A stretch of 64,000 nt of DNA, taken from positions 46,661 through 110,660 of the forward strand of contig DASPNJ010000149.1 in NCBI GenBank assembly GCA_035626595.1, given 5' to 3'. Numbering within the stretch: position 1 is the stretch's first letter; every line of letters begins with the position of its first letter. Positions 7,739 through 15,716 of the stretch are shown here, piece after piece. Origin of the DNA: JAQGMV01 sp035626595 (GTDB lineage Bacteria; Pseudomonadota; Gammaproteobacteria; Burkholderiales; SG8-41). The position numbers and the translations under genes were made by a program. Below the pieces are notes generated by a model. It searched no databases and was not told where the DNA came from. It saw nothing but the letters and a program-made list of their open reading frames with translations.

Positions 7739-8707
7739 TCAACGGGGTGCGGGGGTTTTCGTGTCGCGCGCGGCTTCCTCGAGCAACCAGTCGCGGAACA
7801 GCGTAACCGCGGGCCGGGTCGAGGCCGTCTCGTGGCATACGAGGTAGTAAGCGGAGGCGAGCGGCAGGTGCAGTCGGAACGGCGCGATGAGGCGCCCGGC
7901 CGCTATGTCTTCGGCCGCGAGCACGGGCATCGTGGCAACCACCCCGACCGCATCGATCGCGGCTTCGAAGGCGAGCACGGCGTGACTGAAATGCGGCCCG
8001 CGGCGTGAGTCGACGCCCGATACGTTCGCGGCCTTGAGCCATACGTCCCAGAACGGCTCGTTGTCGTAGAGGTCGCCGGTATCGTCGTGCAACAGCATGT
8101 GGTGCGCGAGATCCGCCGGCGTCTTGAGGGGATGCTCCCCCTGCATGAGCCGCGGGCTGCAAATCGGCGTCAGCGTGAGGTCGAGGAGCTTCTTGACCCA
8201 CATGCCCGGATAGTTGCCGCGCCCATACAGGATCGCGATATCGGAGTCGTCCAGCCAGGCTTCGACCGTCGCGCGCTCGGCGACGTCACCTTTTCCGTCC
8301 ACGCTCACCCGTCGCATCCGCGCCGACACCCGCACGTCCACTTCCGGATGGGCGGCGATGAACCGGTGCAGCCGCGGCATCAGCCAGCGCGCGGCGAACG
8401 ACGGCGCCGCGCTGACCGTCAGCACGCCGCCGCTCACGTGCGAGCGCAGCCGCTCGACCGCCTGCACCAGCGCATCGAAGCCTTCACGCAGCTTCGGCAT
8501 CGCCGCGCGCGCGGCGTCGGTGAGCTCCAGTGCGCGGTTGTAGCGGTGGAAAAGCTGCACGCCGAGGTAATCCTCGAGCATGCGGATCTGGTGACTCACC
8601 GCCGCCGGCGTGACGTTGAGTTCTATTGCCGCTTTCTTGACGCTCAGATGCCGCGCGGCCGCCTCGAAGGCGCGTAACGCGTTCAGGGGTGGGAGACGGG
8701 TCGCCAT
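7739..8707 (-). CDS. LysR-type transcriptional regulator, GcvA-like
   Basis: 322 residues. Residues 5-65 form the winged helix-turn-helix (LPPLNALRAFEAAARHLSVK, then AVSHQIRMLEDYLG, FHRYNRALELTDA) typical of the GcvA branch of LysR proteins; the remainder is the effector-binding domain (ASAYYLVCHET near residue 290). GcvA controls the glycine cleavage system in Escherichia coli, which makes this subgroup intriguing beside a glycine-reductase-like operon, although GcvA-like regulators control many pathways. It is on the same strand as the operon and 174 bases upstream of its first gene, not divergent as many LysR genes are. Confidence 0.88.
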   Translation of the reverse strand: MATRLPPLNALRAFEAAARHLSVKKAAIELNVTPAAVSHQIRMLEDYLGVQLFHRYNRALELTDAARAAMPKLREGFDALVQAVERLRSHVSGGVLTVSAAPSFAARWLMPRLHRFIAAHPEVDVRVSARMRRVSVDGKGDVAERATVEAWLDDSDIAILYGRGNYPGMWVKKLLDLTLTPICSPRLMQGEHPLKTPADLAHHMLLHDDTGDLYDNEPFWDVWLKAANVSGVDSRRGPHFSHAVLAFEAAIDAVGVVATMPVLAAEDIAAGRLIAPFRLHLPLASAYYLVCHETASTRPAVTLFRDWLLEEAARDTKTPAPR

Positions 8708-8881
8708 CGCAGCCTCGACATTAGATTTATTTACGCGAACACGAACAATATATCAGCTATTGCGATGCAACAAACGCCGCGTACGGCAGTCTATACTGCA
8801 ACGACAAGTAGCTGGCCCGGTTGGAAATCGTGTGAAAAATCACACCCCGCTGGCGAGCTGCTGCAGGAAAGGAGTCAGCAC

Positions 8882-9082
8882 ATGAACAAAGATTACGAAG
8901 CCAAAATCGGCTCAACTATCTACACCCGGATCCAGGCGCTGCACATCCCGGAAGCCGACCGCCAGCGGGCCCTCAACGCGCTTTACGAGGCGAACCTGTT
9001 CGTGGACGGGATCGTCTGGGTCGCAAAAAAGATTGAGCAAGTCGGCGCCCGTTTGTTCCTCAAGCCGGCGCTCAAGCACTAA
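8882..9082 (+). CDS. Small hypothetical protein (66 aa)
   Basis: 66 residues starting MNKDYEAKIGSTIYTRIQAL, after the good ribosome site GAAAGGAGT. It has a charged first half (EADRQRALNALYEAN) and an amphipathic second half (VDGIVWVAKKIEQVGARLF). I do not recognise a family. The ribosome site, ordinary codon use and a strong terminator after the stop at 9153-9184 support a real, separately transcribed gene. Confidence 0.65.
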   Translation: MNKDYEAKIGSTIYTRIQALHIPEADRQRALNALYEANLFVDGIVWVAKKIEQVGARLFLKPALKH

Positions 9083-9152
9083 AGAAAAAACCTCGCCGGG
9101 TCTCCTCCTCCACCCCGGCCGGTACGGCCGCGCGCCCAATGCGCGGCGCTCG

Positions 9153-9184
9153 AAACGCGGCAGCCTCGCTGCCGCGTTTTTTTT
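9153..9184 (+). terminator. Rho-independent terminator
   Basis: Ten-pair stem ACGCGGCAGC/GCTGCCGCGT with a three-base loop, followed by eight T residues. It closes the small gene at 8882-9082. Confidence 0.88.
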
Positions 9185-9287
9185 CGCCCGCGCCAACTCG
9201 AGCGCGCTACACTCGGCTCTCTACGTGACTTTCGCCCCGTACGAGCGACACGATCACGCGCGCGACGAACGAGATAAGGAGACGGGA

Positions 9288-10103
9288 ATGTTCAATCGAG
9301 ACGCATTGTTCGGCAAAAAAGACGAGCCGCCGCGCAACGAGCCGCGCTCTTCCGTAAACGTGACGCCCGGCCTGGGCGGCGCGAACCCGCCGGTGCGGCC
9401 GCAGCCCGCCCCCGAACCCGCCAAGGCCGACCTGCGCTTTGCCGAGATGCAGAAACCCGTTCAGCAGCAATCCCAGCAGCCTCGTCCGGAGGAACCGATG
9501 GGCAGCCGGCTCATCGTCGGGCCCGATATCAAGCTGAAGGGCGTCGAGATCACCGACTGCGATACGCTGGAAGTCGAAGGCCGCGTCGAAGCCTCGATGG
9601 ACAGCCGGCTCATGATCATCAAACACAACGGCGTATTCTCCGGCACGGTCGGCATCGACGTCGCCGAGATCCACGGCCGTTTCGAAGGCGAGCTCACGGC
9701 CCGCAAACAGCTCGTGATCTATTCCACCGGCCGCGTTTCCGGAACGATCCGCTACGGCAAGATACGCATCGAGGAAGGCGGCGAGCTTTCCGGCCAGATC
9801 AGCACGCTCTCGAACGCCCCGGCAGCCGCTGCGGCAGCGGCACAGCCACAGCCTGCGGCAGCTCCAGTTTCCAGTGCCGCACCCGCGCCGACACCCGCAC
9901 CAGCGGCTCCCGCCGCGCCTGCTCCGGCCGCGGCAGCCGCAGCGCCGAGCTCTTCAACGCTCACGCTCTCACGACCCGCACAGCCCGCCGCGCCCGCGGT
10001 CAACGAAGCGCCGCCCGCCGCTGCTGCGGCGAGCCGCGAACCGGCGCCGTCGCGTCCGCCGAAGGGCGGCCGTTCGAGCAACGCGGGCGTCAACACCGTT
10101 TAA
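9288..10103 (+). CDS. Bactofilin family protein with long Ala/Pro-rich tail
   Basis: 271 residues from the ATG at 9288 (ATAAGGAGA upstream). The bactofilin (polymer-forming cytoskeletal) core spans about residues 63-145: SRLIVGPDIKLKGVEITDC, LEVEGRVEAS, NGVFSGTVGIDVAEIHGRFEG, and GRVSGTIRYGKIRIEEGGELSG, the short repeats of a right-handed beta helix. Flanks are a proline-rich N-terminal segment and a roughly 110-residue low-complexity tail of Ala and Pro. Bactofilins assemble without nucleotides into membrane-linked filaments used in cell shape and polar organisation. Stands alone between a terminator and a reductase-like gene. Confidence 0.9.
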   Translation: MFNRDALFGKKDEPPRNEPRSSVNVTPGLGGANPPVRPQPAPEPAKADLRFAEMQKPVQQQSQQPRPEEPMGSRLIVGPDIKLKGVEITDCDTLEVEGRVEASMDSRLMIIKHNGVFSGTVGIDVAEIHGRFEGELTARKQLVIYSTGRVSGTIRYGKIRIEEGGELSGQISTLSNAPAAAAAAAQPQPAAAPVSSAAPAPTPAPAAPAAPAPAAAAAAPSSSTLTLSRPAQPAAPAVNEAPPAAAAASREPAPSRPPKGGRSSNAGVNTV

Positions 10104-10229
10104 GCGCTTCGCCGGGCGCGACGCGCCCGGTCTTCTGTTTCGATCGGGCGCTGCTTTCGCGGCGGTCTCCATTTGCGCGGACCGCCGCCGCTCGCGTACG
10201 ATTCCGGATTCGCTCCCCGAAAGACCATC

Positions 10230-11303
10230 ATGCCGACAAATTACAAAATCCTGATCCTGGGCGCCTCGTACGGCTCGCTGCTCGCGGCCAAGCTGCTCGC
10301 CGCGGGACATGCGGTGAAACTCGTATGTCTGCCCGCCGAGGCCGACCTCATCAACGCTGAAGGCGCCCGCGTGCGCATGCCGGTCAAAGGCCGCGAAGGC
10401 TTGGTCGAGATCGACACGCGCAAGCTGCCCGGCAAGCTTTCCGCCGATGGTCCGGCCGCCGTGAAACCGTCGGATTACGATCTGATCGGGCTCGCGATGC
10501 AGGAACCCCAGTACCGCTCGCCGGGCGTGCGCGAGCTGCTGGACGCGATTGCGAAGGCGCGCGTGCCGTGCATGTCGATCATGAACATGCCCCCGCTGCC
10601 ATATCTCGCGCGCATACCGGGTCTGAAAACCGAGCCGCTGCGCGCGGCGTATACCGACGCCAGCGTCTGGGACAGCTTCGATCCCAAGTACATGACGTTG
10701 TGCAGCCCGGACCCGCAGGCGTTCCGTCCGCCCGAAGAAAAGGTGAACGTGCTCCAGGTGCGGCTGCCGACGAACTTCAAGTCCGCGCGCTTCGATTCCG
10801 ACGCGCACACGCAGATCCTGCGCGATCTCGAAGCCGGCATCGACGCCGCGCGTTTCGACAGCGGCGACGGCGCGAAGATCGAGCTTCCGGTGAAGCTGAA
10901 GGTGCACGAGTCGGTGTTCGTTCCGCTCGCGAAGTGGAGCATGCTGCTCGCCGGCAACTACCGCTGCGTGCAGCAGGACACCGTGCGTCCGATCAAGGAT
11001 GCGGTGCACAGCGATCTTGAGGCCTCGCGCTCGGTGTATGACTGGGTGGTCGAGCTCTGCGTCTCGCTCGGCGCCGACCGCACGGATCTCGTGCCGTTCG
11101 AGAAGTACGCCAATGCCGCGCTTTCGCTCCAGAGCCCGTCTTCGGCGGCGCGCGCGCTTGCCGCGGGCGCGACCAACATCGAGCGGGTCGATCGCCTCGT
11201 GCAGATCATCGCGAAGCAGCAGGGCCGACAGAATCCTGTGGTCGATCAGACCGTCGCGCTGGTCGATCAGTGGCTGGAGAGAAACCGCCGCAAGGCAGCG
11301 TAG
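10230..11303 (+). CDS. Ketopantoate-reductase-like (ApbA/PanE-like) protein
   Basis: 357 residues beginning MPTNYKILILGASYGSLLAA, a Rossmann start with the glycine pattern GASYGS rather than GAGAIG. The N-terminal half resembles PanE/ApbA proteins (VKLVCLPAEADLINAEGARV, DYDLIGLAMQE), but the usual lysine and glutamate signatures in the C-terminal half are not obvious, so it may be a substrate-divergent relative. It starts 126 bases after the bactofilin gene and ends at a palindromic repeat (11313-11404) that separates it from xthA on the opposite strand. Confidence 0.7.
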   Translation: MPTNYKILILGASYGSLLAAKLLAAGHAVKLVCLPAEADLINAEGARVRMPVKGREGLVEIDTRKLPGKLSADGPAAVKPSDYDLIGLAMQEPQYRSPGVRELLDAIAKARVPCMSIMNMPPLPYLARIPGLKTEPLRAAYTDASVWDSFDPKYMTLCSPDPQAFRPPEEKVNVLQVRLPTNFKSARFDSDAHTQILRDLEAGIDAARFDSGDGAKIELPVKLKVHESVFVPLAKWSMLLAGNYRCVQQDTVRPIKDAVHSDLEASRSVYDWVVELCVSLGADRTDLVPFEKYANAALSLQSPSSAARALAAGATNIERVDRLVQIIAKQQGRQNPVVDQTVALVDQWLERNRRKAA

Positions 11304-11312
11304 CCGCGGCAT

Positions 11313-11404
11313 GCCGCGGCAAGAATCCTCGCGGGCTACGCCCGCAGCCGCGGCTCGGTACACGAACAGAGGGAAACCCATGGTTTCCCTCCGTAACCTC
11401 CCTT
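11313..11404 (+). repeat. 92-nt dispersed palindromic repeat, copy B
   Basis: Same unit as 1646-1737 (opposite strand), equal length and no gaps. Arms AGGGAAACC and GGTTTCCCT are preserved while the centre differs. It fills the space between two convergent gene ends (11303 and 11406), where the hairpin could act as a two-way terminator. Confidence 0.82.
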
Positions 11405-11405
11405 T

Positions 11406-12149
11406 TTAAAAGGCGGTCGTCATCATGACCGGCGCGTGGTCGCTCGTGCCCACGTCGGCAAGCACGGGGCACGCAGTCGCGCGTTCGGCGATCGGCCTCG
11501 AGGCGAGCACGTAATCCAGACGCCACCCGATGTTCCTGCCGCGCATGTTGCGCCACGGCGCCCACCACGTGAACATGCCGTCGTTGTGCGGATCGAGCGC
11601 GCGGCCGACATCGACGAGGTGATCGCCGAGCAGCGCCTCGAACAGCTCGCGCTCCTCCGGCCGCTGGCCGATCACCGGCTTGCGTTCCTTCGGATGCACG
11701 TCCATGTCGGTGCGCGCGATGTTGATGTCGCCGCACACGACGAGCTGCCGGCCTCGAGCGTGGAGCTCACGAACCCACGCGGCCATGCGCTTCACGAATT
11801 CGAGCTTCGCCGGATAGTCCTTGCCCCCGTTTGGCACGTACACCGAGGCGAGCACCAGGTCGCCGAGCGAGGCCTGGACGATGCGCGTCTCCATGTCGAA
11901 ATCGGGGTGGCTGAACTCGGGCTCACGCTCGCACAGTGCCTTGCGAATGTGGAGCGAGACGCCCGAGTACGCGCGCACACCATGCCAGTACGCGTAATAG
12001 TCCTCGAGCTTGCACTGCTCCGGCACCTGCGTGGGCTCCGCCTTGAGCTCCTGCAGGCACACTACATCGGGCCGGTCGCGCTCGAGCCAGTCGCAGAGCT
12101 GCGCCGCCCGCGCACGAATGCCGTTCACGTTCCACGTCGCGATCTTCAT
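11406..12149 (-). CDS. xthA: Exodeoxyribonuclease III (AP endonuclease)
   Basis: 247 residues from the ATG at 12149 (MKIATWNVNGIRAR); an in-frame TTG two codons upstream is less likely. The EEP-fold active site is complete: NVNG near residue 7, QELK with metal ligand Glu34, VCGDINIA, and the terminal TSDHAPV with the catalytic Asp-His pair. The enzyme cuts at abasic sites and degrades the 3' strand in base-excision repair. The upstream GGAGAG serves as ribosome site. Monocistronic and convergent with 10230-11303. Confidence 0.94.
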   Translation of the reverse strand: MKIATWNVNGIRARAAQLCDWLERDRPDVVCLQELKAEPTQVPEQCKLEDYYAYWHGVRAYSGVSLHIRKALCEREPEFSHPDFDMETRIVQASLGDLVLASVYVPNGGKDYPAKLEFVKRMAAWVRELHARGRQLVVCGDINIARTDMDVHPKERKPVIGQRPEERELFEALLGDHLVDVGRALDPHNDGMFTWWAPWRNMRGRNIGWRLDYVLASRPIAERATACPVLADVGTSDHAPVMMTTAF

Positions 12150-12297
12150 CGTCAACTCTCCGGATCGCTAAGCGTTTCAGTATCGAAACCGGAGGAAAAA
12201 AAGACTGGCATCGGGTGGCCTTTTTCGGTAGATTTTGCTGCGGCTCGCGGACGGTTCGTAGTTCGAGGGCCGGCGTCAACCACTATCAATAGAAGAG

Positions 12298-12609
12298 ATG
12301 ATAAAGATCCTGTTCAAGGATACGCTCTCGTGTCCGATCTTCGCGTGCGACGTGTGCGGCGACATGATCGGCGACCTGAGCGAGGGGGCAGCCGTCTTCG
12401 AAGACTTGCCGAACCGCACGGAGAACACGAAGATCGAAGTGCTCCACGTGCACAAAGGCAAGTGCCACGAGCTCGCCGAGCAGAAGATGAAGTCGAAGTG
12501 CGAATGGCAGCCGCTGGGCGCGCACCTCTACTTCCTCTGCGCGAACACCGAGGTCGACGGCAAGCACCTGGACAAGCTGAAGCGCATCCACGGCACGCGC
12601 ACGACGTAG
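12298..12609 (+). CDS. Hypothetical Cys-containing protein (103 aa)
   Basis: 103 residues, MIKILFKDTLSCPIFACDVC at the start. Cys12, Cys17 and Cys20 with later HVHKGKCHEL and SKCEWQPL could make a zinc-binding site, but no known ribbon spacing is satisfied. A weak ribosome site (AGAAGAG) lies before the ATG and a strong terminator 136 bases after the stop. No family recognised; cytosolic, with no signal or membrane segment. Confidence 0.65.
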   Translation: MIKILFKDTLSCPIFACDVCGDMIGDLSEGAAVFEDLPNRTENTKIEVLHVHKGKCHELAEQKMKSKCEWQPLGAHLYFLCANTEVDGKHLDKLKRIHGTRTT

Positions 12610-12744
12610 CCGCGGGTGAGACTTTTTCCCTAACGCGCCTTCACGCGCGGCGGGCACATTACCGCCTGCGCAGGCGTTTTCTGCGGCCTAGGCAGATGGT
12701 CACTCTGCCGCTGGTCCCAGCGTGAACGGGTCTGGAACACGGGA

Positions 12745-12774
12745 AAGGGCAACCTCACGGTTGCCCTTTTTCTT
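12745..12774 (+). terminator. Rho-independent terminator
   Basis: Stem AAGGGCAACC/GGTTGCCCTT with a TCAC loop, then TTTTCTTT. It lies after the gene ending at 12609 and five bases before the end of the facing gene (12779). Confidence 0.87.
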
Positions 12775-12778
12775 TGGC

Positions 12779-13033
12779 CTATGCCGGATCGGTGTCCTGC
12801 GGCAGCGGGCTCGAGCCGGGCAGCTCGTCCAGCCAGACGTTCACGCAGCGGTCCACGAAATCGACCTCGCGCGCGACGACGTAGATGTGCCGGTCCGGAA
12901 ACAGCGGGTGGCGCACGAGGTCGCCGACATGCACGAGCTCCGGGCTCACCTGCAACGACAGTCGCCGGTCGTCGTGCCCTTTGGCGTTCAGGTAATCGAG
13001 CGCCTTTCCGATGAATCGCATTCTGAGGTGCAT
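12779..13033 (-). CDS. Hypothetical protein (84 aa)
   Basis: 84 residues (MHLRMRFIGKALDYLNAKGH at the start); the second methionine four residues later is an equally good start. It contains SPELVHVGDLVRHPLFPDRH and ends DELPGSSPLPQDTDPA, with no signal peptide or membrane helix. Codon use matches its neighbours. No family recognised. Convergent with the gene at 12298 across a terminator. Confidence 0.5.
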   Translation of the reverse strand: MHLRMRFIGKALDYLNAKGHDDRRLSLQVSPELVHVGDLVRHPLFPDRHIYVVAREVDFVDRCVNVWLDELPGSSPLPQDTDPA

Positions 13034-13135
13034 GTCGGAAGCCTACGCTAATTGCGCCCTGCCGCAGGGTGGACTAACTCACATCGTGAATCCGCCGCTG
13101 ACCGGCGGGCGACCCACGCCGATGGACGGCGCATG

Positions 13136-13158
13136 AAAAAGGCCGCCTTGCGGCGGCC
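13136..13158 (-). terminator. Rho-independent terminator
   Basis: On the minus strand GGCCGCC and GGCGGCC pair around a four-base loop and are followed by TTTTT. It lies 21 bases after the stop of 13180-13671. Confidence 0.82.
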
Positions 13159-13179
13159 CCGGCATTGTGCGTCCCGCTG

Positions 13180-13671
13180 CTATTGGAACGGCACGAGCAA
13201 TTCGACGCCGACGGCTTTGAAGCTGTTGTTCTTGATGTAGCTTTCGTACGTGATGTCGTGGAAGCGATACCACTCCCACGTGCCGTCTTCGGTCGACTTG
13301 AACCGATATTTCGAGCCGAGCCGCAGCATGAAATCCGGCGCGCGCGCGTTGCCGATCAATGCTTCTCGCCCGCCCGACGACTTTAGAAAACGATGCGGCG
13401 CCGGTGTGCCGAGGTCGGGCAGTTCGGTGACAGGTGCGAAATGCGCCTCCGAGCGCGGCGGGAGAATCCTCGCGATGAGATCCTTACCGCAGGTCTCCAG
13501 CGCCGTGAGCCAATTGAAGCCGGCGCAACGGCCGAACGGGGCGGCTGCTTCGCGTGCGGGCTCACTCTTGGGCTCGAGCTTGTAGGTGAGCGCAAGCGAT
13601 TGCGCGACGGCCGGGCCGCTCGTGATTGCGGCGGCGAGGACCCCTGCGGCACAGCACGTCGTTAGCTTCAT
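13180..13671 (-). CDS. Hypothetical exported protein (163 aa)
   Basis: From the ATG at 13671 the product begins MKLTTCCAAGVLAAAITSGP with a likely signal-peptidase site after AVAQS, so it is probably periplasmic. The mature part has two cysteines (GRCAGFN, ALETCGKD) that could form a disulfide and a C-terminal region (GSKYRFKSTEDGTWEWYRFH, then ELLVPFQ) that reads like beta strands. A frame 19 residues longer exists but starts outside the signal peptide. Unknown function; its own terminator follows. Confidence 0.65.
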   Translation of the reverse strand: MKLTTCCAAGVLAAAITSGPAVAQSLALTYKLEPKSEPAREAAAPFGRCAGFNWLTALETCGKDLIARILPPRSEAHFAPVTELPDLGTPAPHRFLKSSGGREALIGNARAPDFMLRLGSKYRFKSTEDGTWEWYRFHDITYESYIKNNSFKAVGVELLVPFQ

Positions 13672-13803
13672 CCTGCTCTCGCGGAGAGGCGGACGCCCAT
13701 TATGACCGGCCCGGTAGAAGCGTGACAAGTCTCACACTCGTGAAAACTGCGCACAATGAGACCGGTTGGGGTTTGCTGCAGTGCCGCGAAATACGCGTGG
13801 CGC

Positions 13804-13998
13804 TTAGTGCCAGTGCCGGTGATGCCGGCGGTGATGGCGGTGATGGCGGTGGTGATACCGGTACCCCGGCCCGGCGTAGATGCCGACACCGACCGCGGGT
13901 GCCGGGTAGTAGTACGCCTCGTCCGGATACGGCGCCGGCACCGCGACACAGCCGGCGAGTCCGGCAGCCGCGAGCGCCGCGACGATCAACTTTTTCAT
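13804..13998 (-). CDS. Small His-rich lipoprotein (64 aa)
   Basis: 64 residues from the ATG at 13998: MKKLIVAALAAAGLAGCVAV, a textbook lipoprotein signal with lipobox LAGC, so the mature protein starts at the lipidated cysteine. The rest is Pro/Tyr-rich (PYPDEAYYYPAPAVGVGIYA) and ends in a run of His and Arg (HHRHHRHHRRHHRHWH). Such tails often bind metal ions, but no function is known. The upstream GAGGCTC is a fair ribosome site. The bases from 13999 to 14269 upstream hold no convincing gene. Confidence 0.65.
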   Translation of the reverse strand: MKKLIVAALAAAGLAGCVAVPAPYPDEAYYYPAPAVGVGIYAGPGYRYHHRHHRHHRRHHRHWH

Positions 13999-14269
13999 GC
14001 TGAGCCTCCTCGTTGTGAGCCTGCGCCGGTATGACACCACGCACGCGCAGGACGTGCGCCCCGCAGATGTAAGAACTTGTAAGCCGTGCAGGCATGCGCT
14101 GCCGCGCGAGCGCCGCTCGTCCCATGCGCGCGACCTCCGGTCGGCTGCATCGCCAGGCGTGACAAATGTCTGCGCGCCGCCGCGCGCCCGCTTCTATCGT
14201 GGGCTCATGCGCGGGCGATTCGCCATTCCTGCACGAGGCGAGTCAACGCGAACGACAACGGAGGCGAAC

Positions 14270-14449
14270 ATGTGGAACAGCCAGAACACTTTTGACGGTG
14301 ACATCGGCTTCGCAGTGCGCCTGGTGCTCACCGGTCACGCGACGGTGCAGCAGGCGGCGGCCCTGTGTCGGTTGTCGGTGTCGGAGCTGCAGGCGCTGCT
14401 CGACTGCGTTCCGCAACCGCGGCTCCAGGAAGTCGAGCACAGCCACTGA
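14270..14449 (+). CDS. Small hypothetical protein (59 aa)
   Basis: 59 residues (MWNSQNTFDGDIGFAVRLVL at the start) preceded by the ribosome site ACGGAGGCG. The middle, HATVQQAAALCRLSVSELQA, looks like a single helix-turn-helix, so it may bind DNA. It lies 125 bases upstream of the Crp/Fnr-type regulator on the same strand, perhaps in one transcript. Confidence 0.5.
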   Translation: MWNSQNTFDGDIGFAVRLVLTGHATVQQAAALCRLSVSELQALLDCVPQPRLQEVEHSH

Positions 14450-14574
14450 CGCTCGCGCCGCGCCACCGGCGCGGAAACAAATTTTTACAATGTTTGTGGG
14501 GTTTATCACAACGATTACCCCACCGGCGCCTCTAAATTCGGTCTCGTGAAGCCCGACGAGGAAGGGGCGTGACA

Positions 14575-15342
14575 ATGACAAGGATTATCGACACCGCGGC
14601 TGCGCTGAAAAGCGTGCCGCTCTTTTCCACGCTGTCCGACAGCGAGCTCGCCGCGATGCTGCCTTACACGCAGCACCGGACGTATCCGCCGCGCACGTGC
14701 ATCGTGCGTGCGGGAGAGCTCGCAGACGGACTGCATATCGTTCTCTCCGGCCGCGCGCGGCTCCAGCTCGATGACGGAAACGGTCACGAGATCATCGTCG
14801 CCGAGTACGGCGCCGGCGAGTTCTTCGGTGAGATCGGTCTGATCGACGCATCGCCGCGCCTGGCCCACGTACACGCGCAGCAGGCGTGCGAAGTCGTGTT
14901 CATACCGCGCAAGGCCGTGCTCGAATGGCTGCAGCGCGATCCCGCGACGACGCTGTGGCTGCTCTCCACGGTCCTGCAGCGCCTCGGCGAGGCCTATCGC
15001 AAGATCGGCAACCTCGCGCTGGTGGACGTCTACGGCCGCGTCGCGCGCGTGCTGCTCGAAGCGGGCCGTGAAGTGAAGGGCGAATGGATGGTCGAACCCG
15101 GCTCGGAACAGATCGCGGCCATGGTCGGCGCCTCGCGCGAGATGGTGAGCCGCGTCGTGAAGAACATGATCAACCAGGGCATCGTGCGGCGCTACAGGCG
15201 CAAGCTGATCGTGCTCGACCGCACAGCGCTCGCTACCCGAAACGGCCGGGGGCGTGCGCCCCGGCGGGAGCTGGCGCCGCCACCGGCATCGCTGTCCGCC
15301 CAGAGCTCGCGTTCGTCGCAGCCGCTCGCCGAATCACCGTAA
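14575..15342 (+). CDS. Crp/Fnr-family transcriptional regulator
   Basis: 255 residues. Residues about 12-125 form the cyclic-nucleotide-type beta barrel (SVPLFSTLSDSELAAMLPY, GLHIVLSGRARL, EYGAGEFFGEIGLID), followed by the dimer helix and a Crp-type helix-turn-helix (EPGSEQIAAMVGASREMVSR). No N-terminal cysteine cluster is present, so it is not an oxygen-sensing FNR with an iron-sulfur cluster. The ATG at 14575 is favoured over the GTG at 14569 because GAGGAAGGGG lies about seven bases upstream of it. The C-terminus is an extended Pro/Ser tail. The regulon is not visible from the sequence. Confidence 0.9.
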   Translation: MTRIIDTAAALKSVPLFSTLSDSELAAMLPYTQHRTYPPRTCIVRAGELADGLHIVLSGRARLQLDDGNGHEIIVAEYGAGEFFGEIGLIDASPRLAHVHAQQACEVVFIPRKAVLEWLQRDPATTLWLLSTVLQRLGEAYRKIGNLALVDVYGRVARVLLEAGREVKGEWMVEPGSEQIAAMVGASREMVSRVVKNMINQGIVRRYRRKLIVLDRTALATRNGRGRAPRRELAPPPASLSAQSSRSSQPLAESP

Positions 15343-15368
15343 CCGCGCACGTCACCGCGGCATACACC

Positions 15369-15396
15369 AAAGGAGGGCGAGAGCCCTCCTTTTTAT
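15369..15396. terminator. Two-way Rho-independent terminator
   Basis: Stem AGGAGGGC/GCCCTCCT with a GAGA loop, flanked by AA and TTTTT so that it can work for the Crp-type gene (plus) and the PilZ gene (minus), whose stop overlaps it. Confidence 0.85.
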
Positions 15397-15716
15397 GCTT
15401 GCTTAAGCCACGCCTCGCGCTGCGCCTCCAGGAACCCGGAGAACACCGCGTGGGCTTCGTCGCTGATCTCGACCACGCGGGCGCCGAGGAATTCGCGGTT
15501 CACGTGCCTCACCTGCACCTTGCAGTAAATGTCCGGCGGGAAATGACACGTGAGCTCCAGAACGTGCCCGACCGGCAGGTCGTTCGTGAAGCGGATCAGG
15601 AGCCCGCGGCTGCACATGTTCTGGATGAAGCATTTCGCCGAGCTCTCGCCGAGCTTCAAGGTGCCGTGGAAACTCACGGGGATTCGAGGCTCAGCGCGTA
15701 GCTCGGGTCTGCTCAT
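15393..15716 (-). CDS. PilZ domain protein
   Basis: 107 residues forming a single PilZ domain: RAEPRIPVSFHG (RxxxR motif, residues 7-11) and NMCSRGLLIRF, a variant of the D/N-x-S-x-x-G motif with cysteine at the serine position. PilZ domains bind cyclic di-GMP; the altered third residue leaves binding uncertain. Its ATG overlaps the stop of the upstream CaiB gene by four bases (ATGA), which implies translational coupling to a catabolic operon, an unexpected place for a c-di-GMP effector. Confidence 0.85.
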   Translation of the reverse strand: MSRPELRAEPRIPVSFHGTLKLGESSAKCFIQNMCSRGLLIRFTNDLPVGHVLELTCHFPPDIYCKVQVRHVNREFLGARVVEISDEAHAVFSGFLEAQREAWLKQA

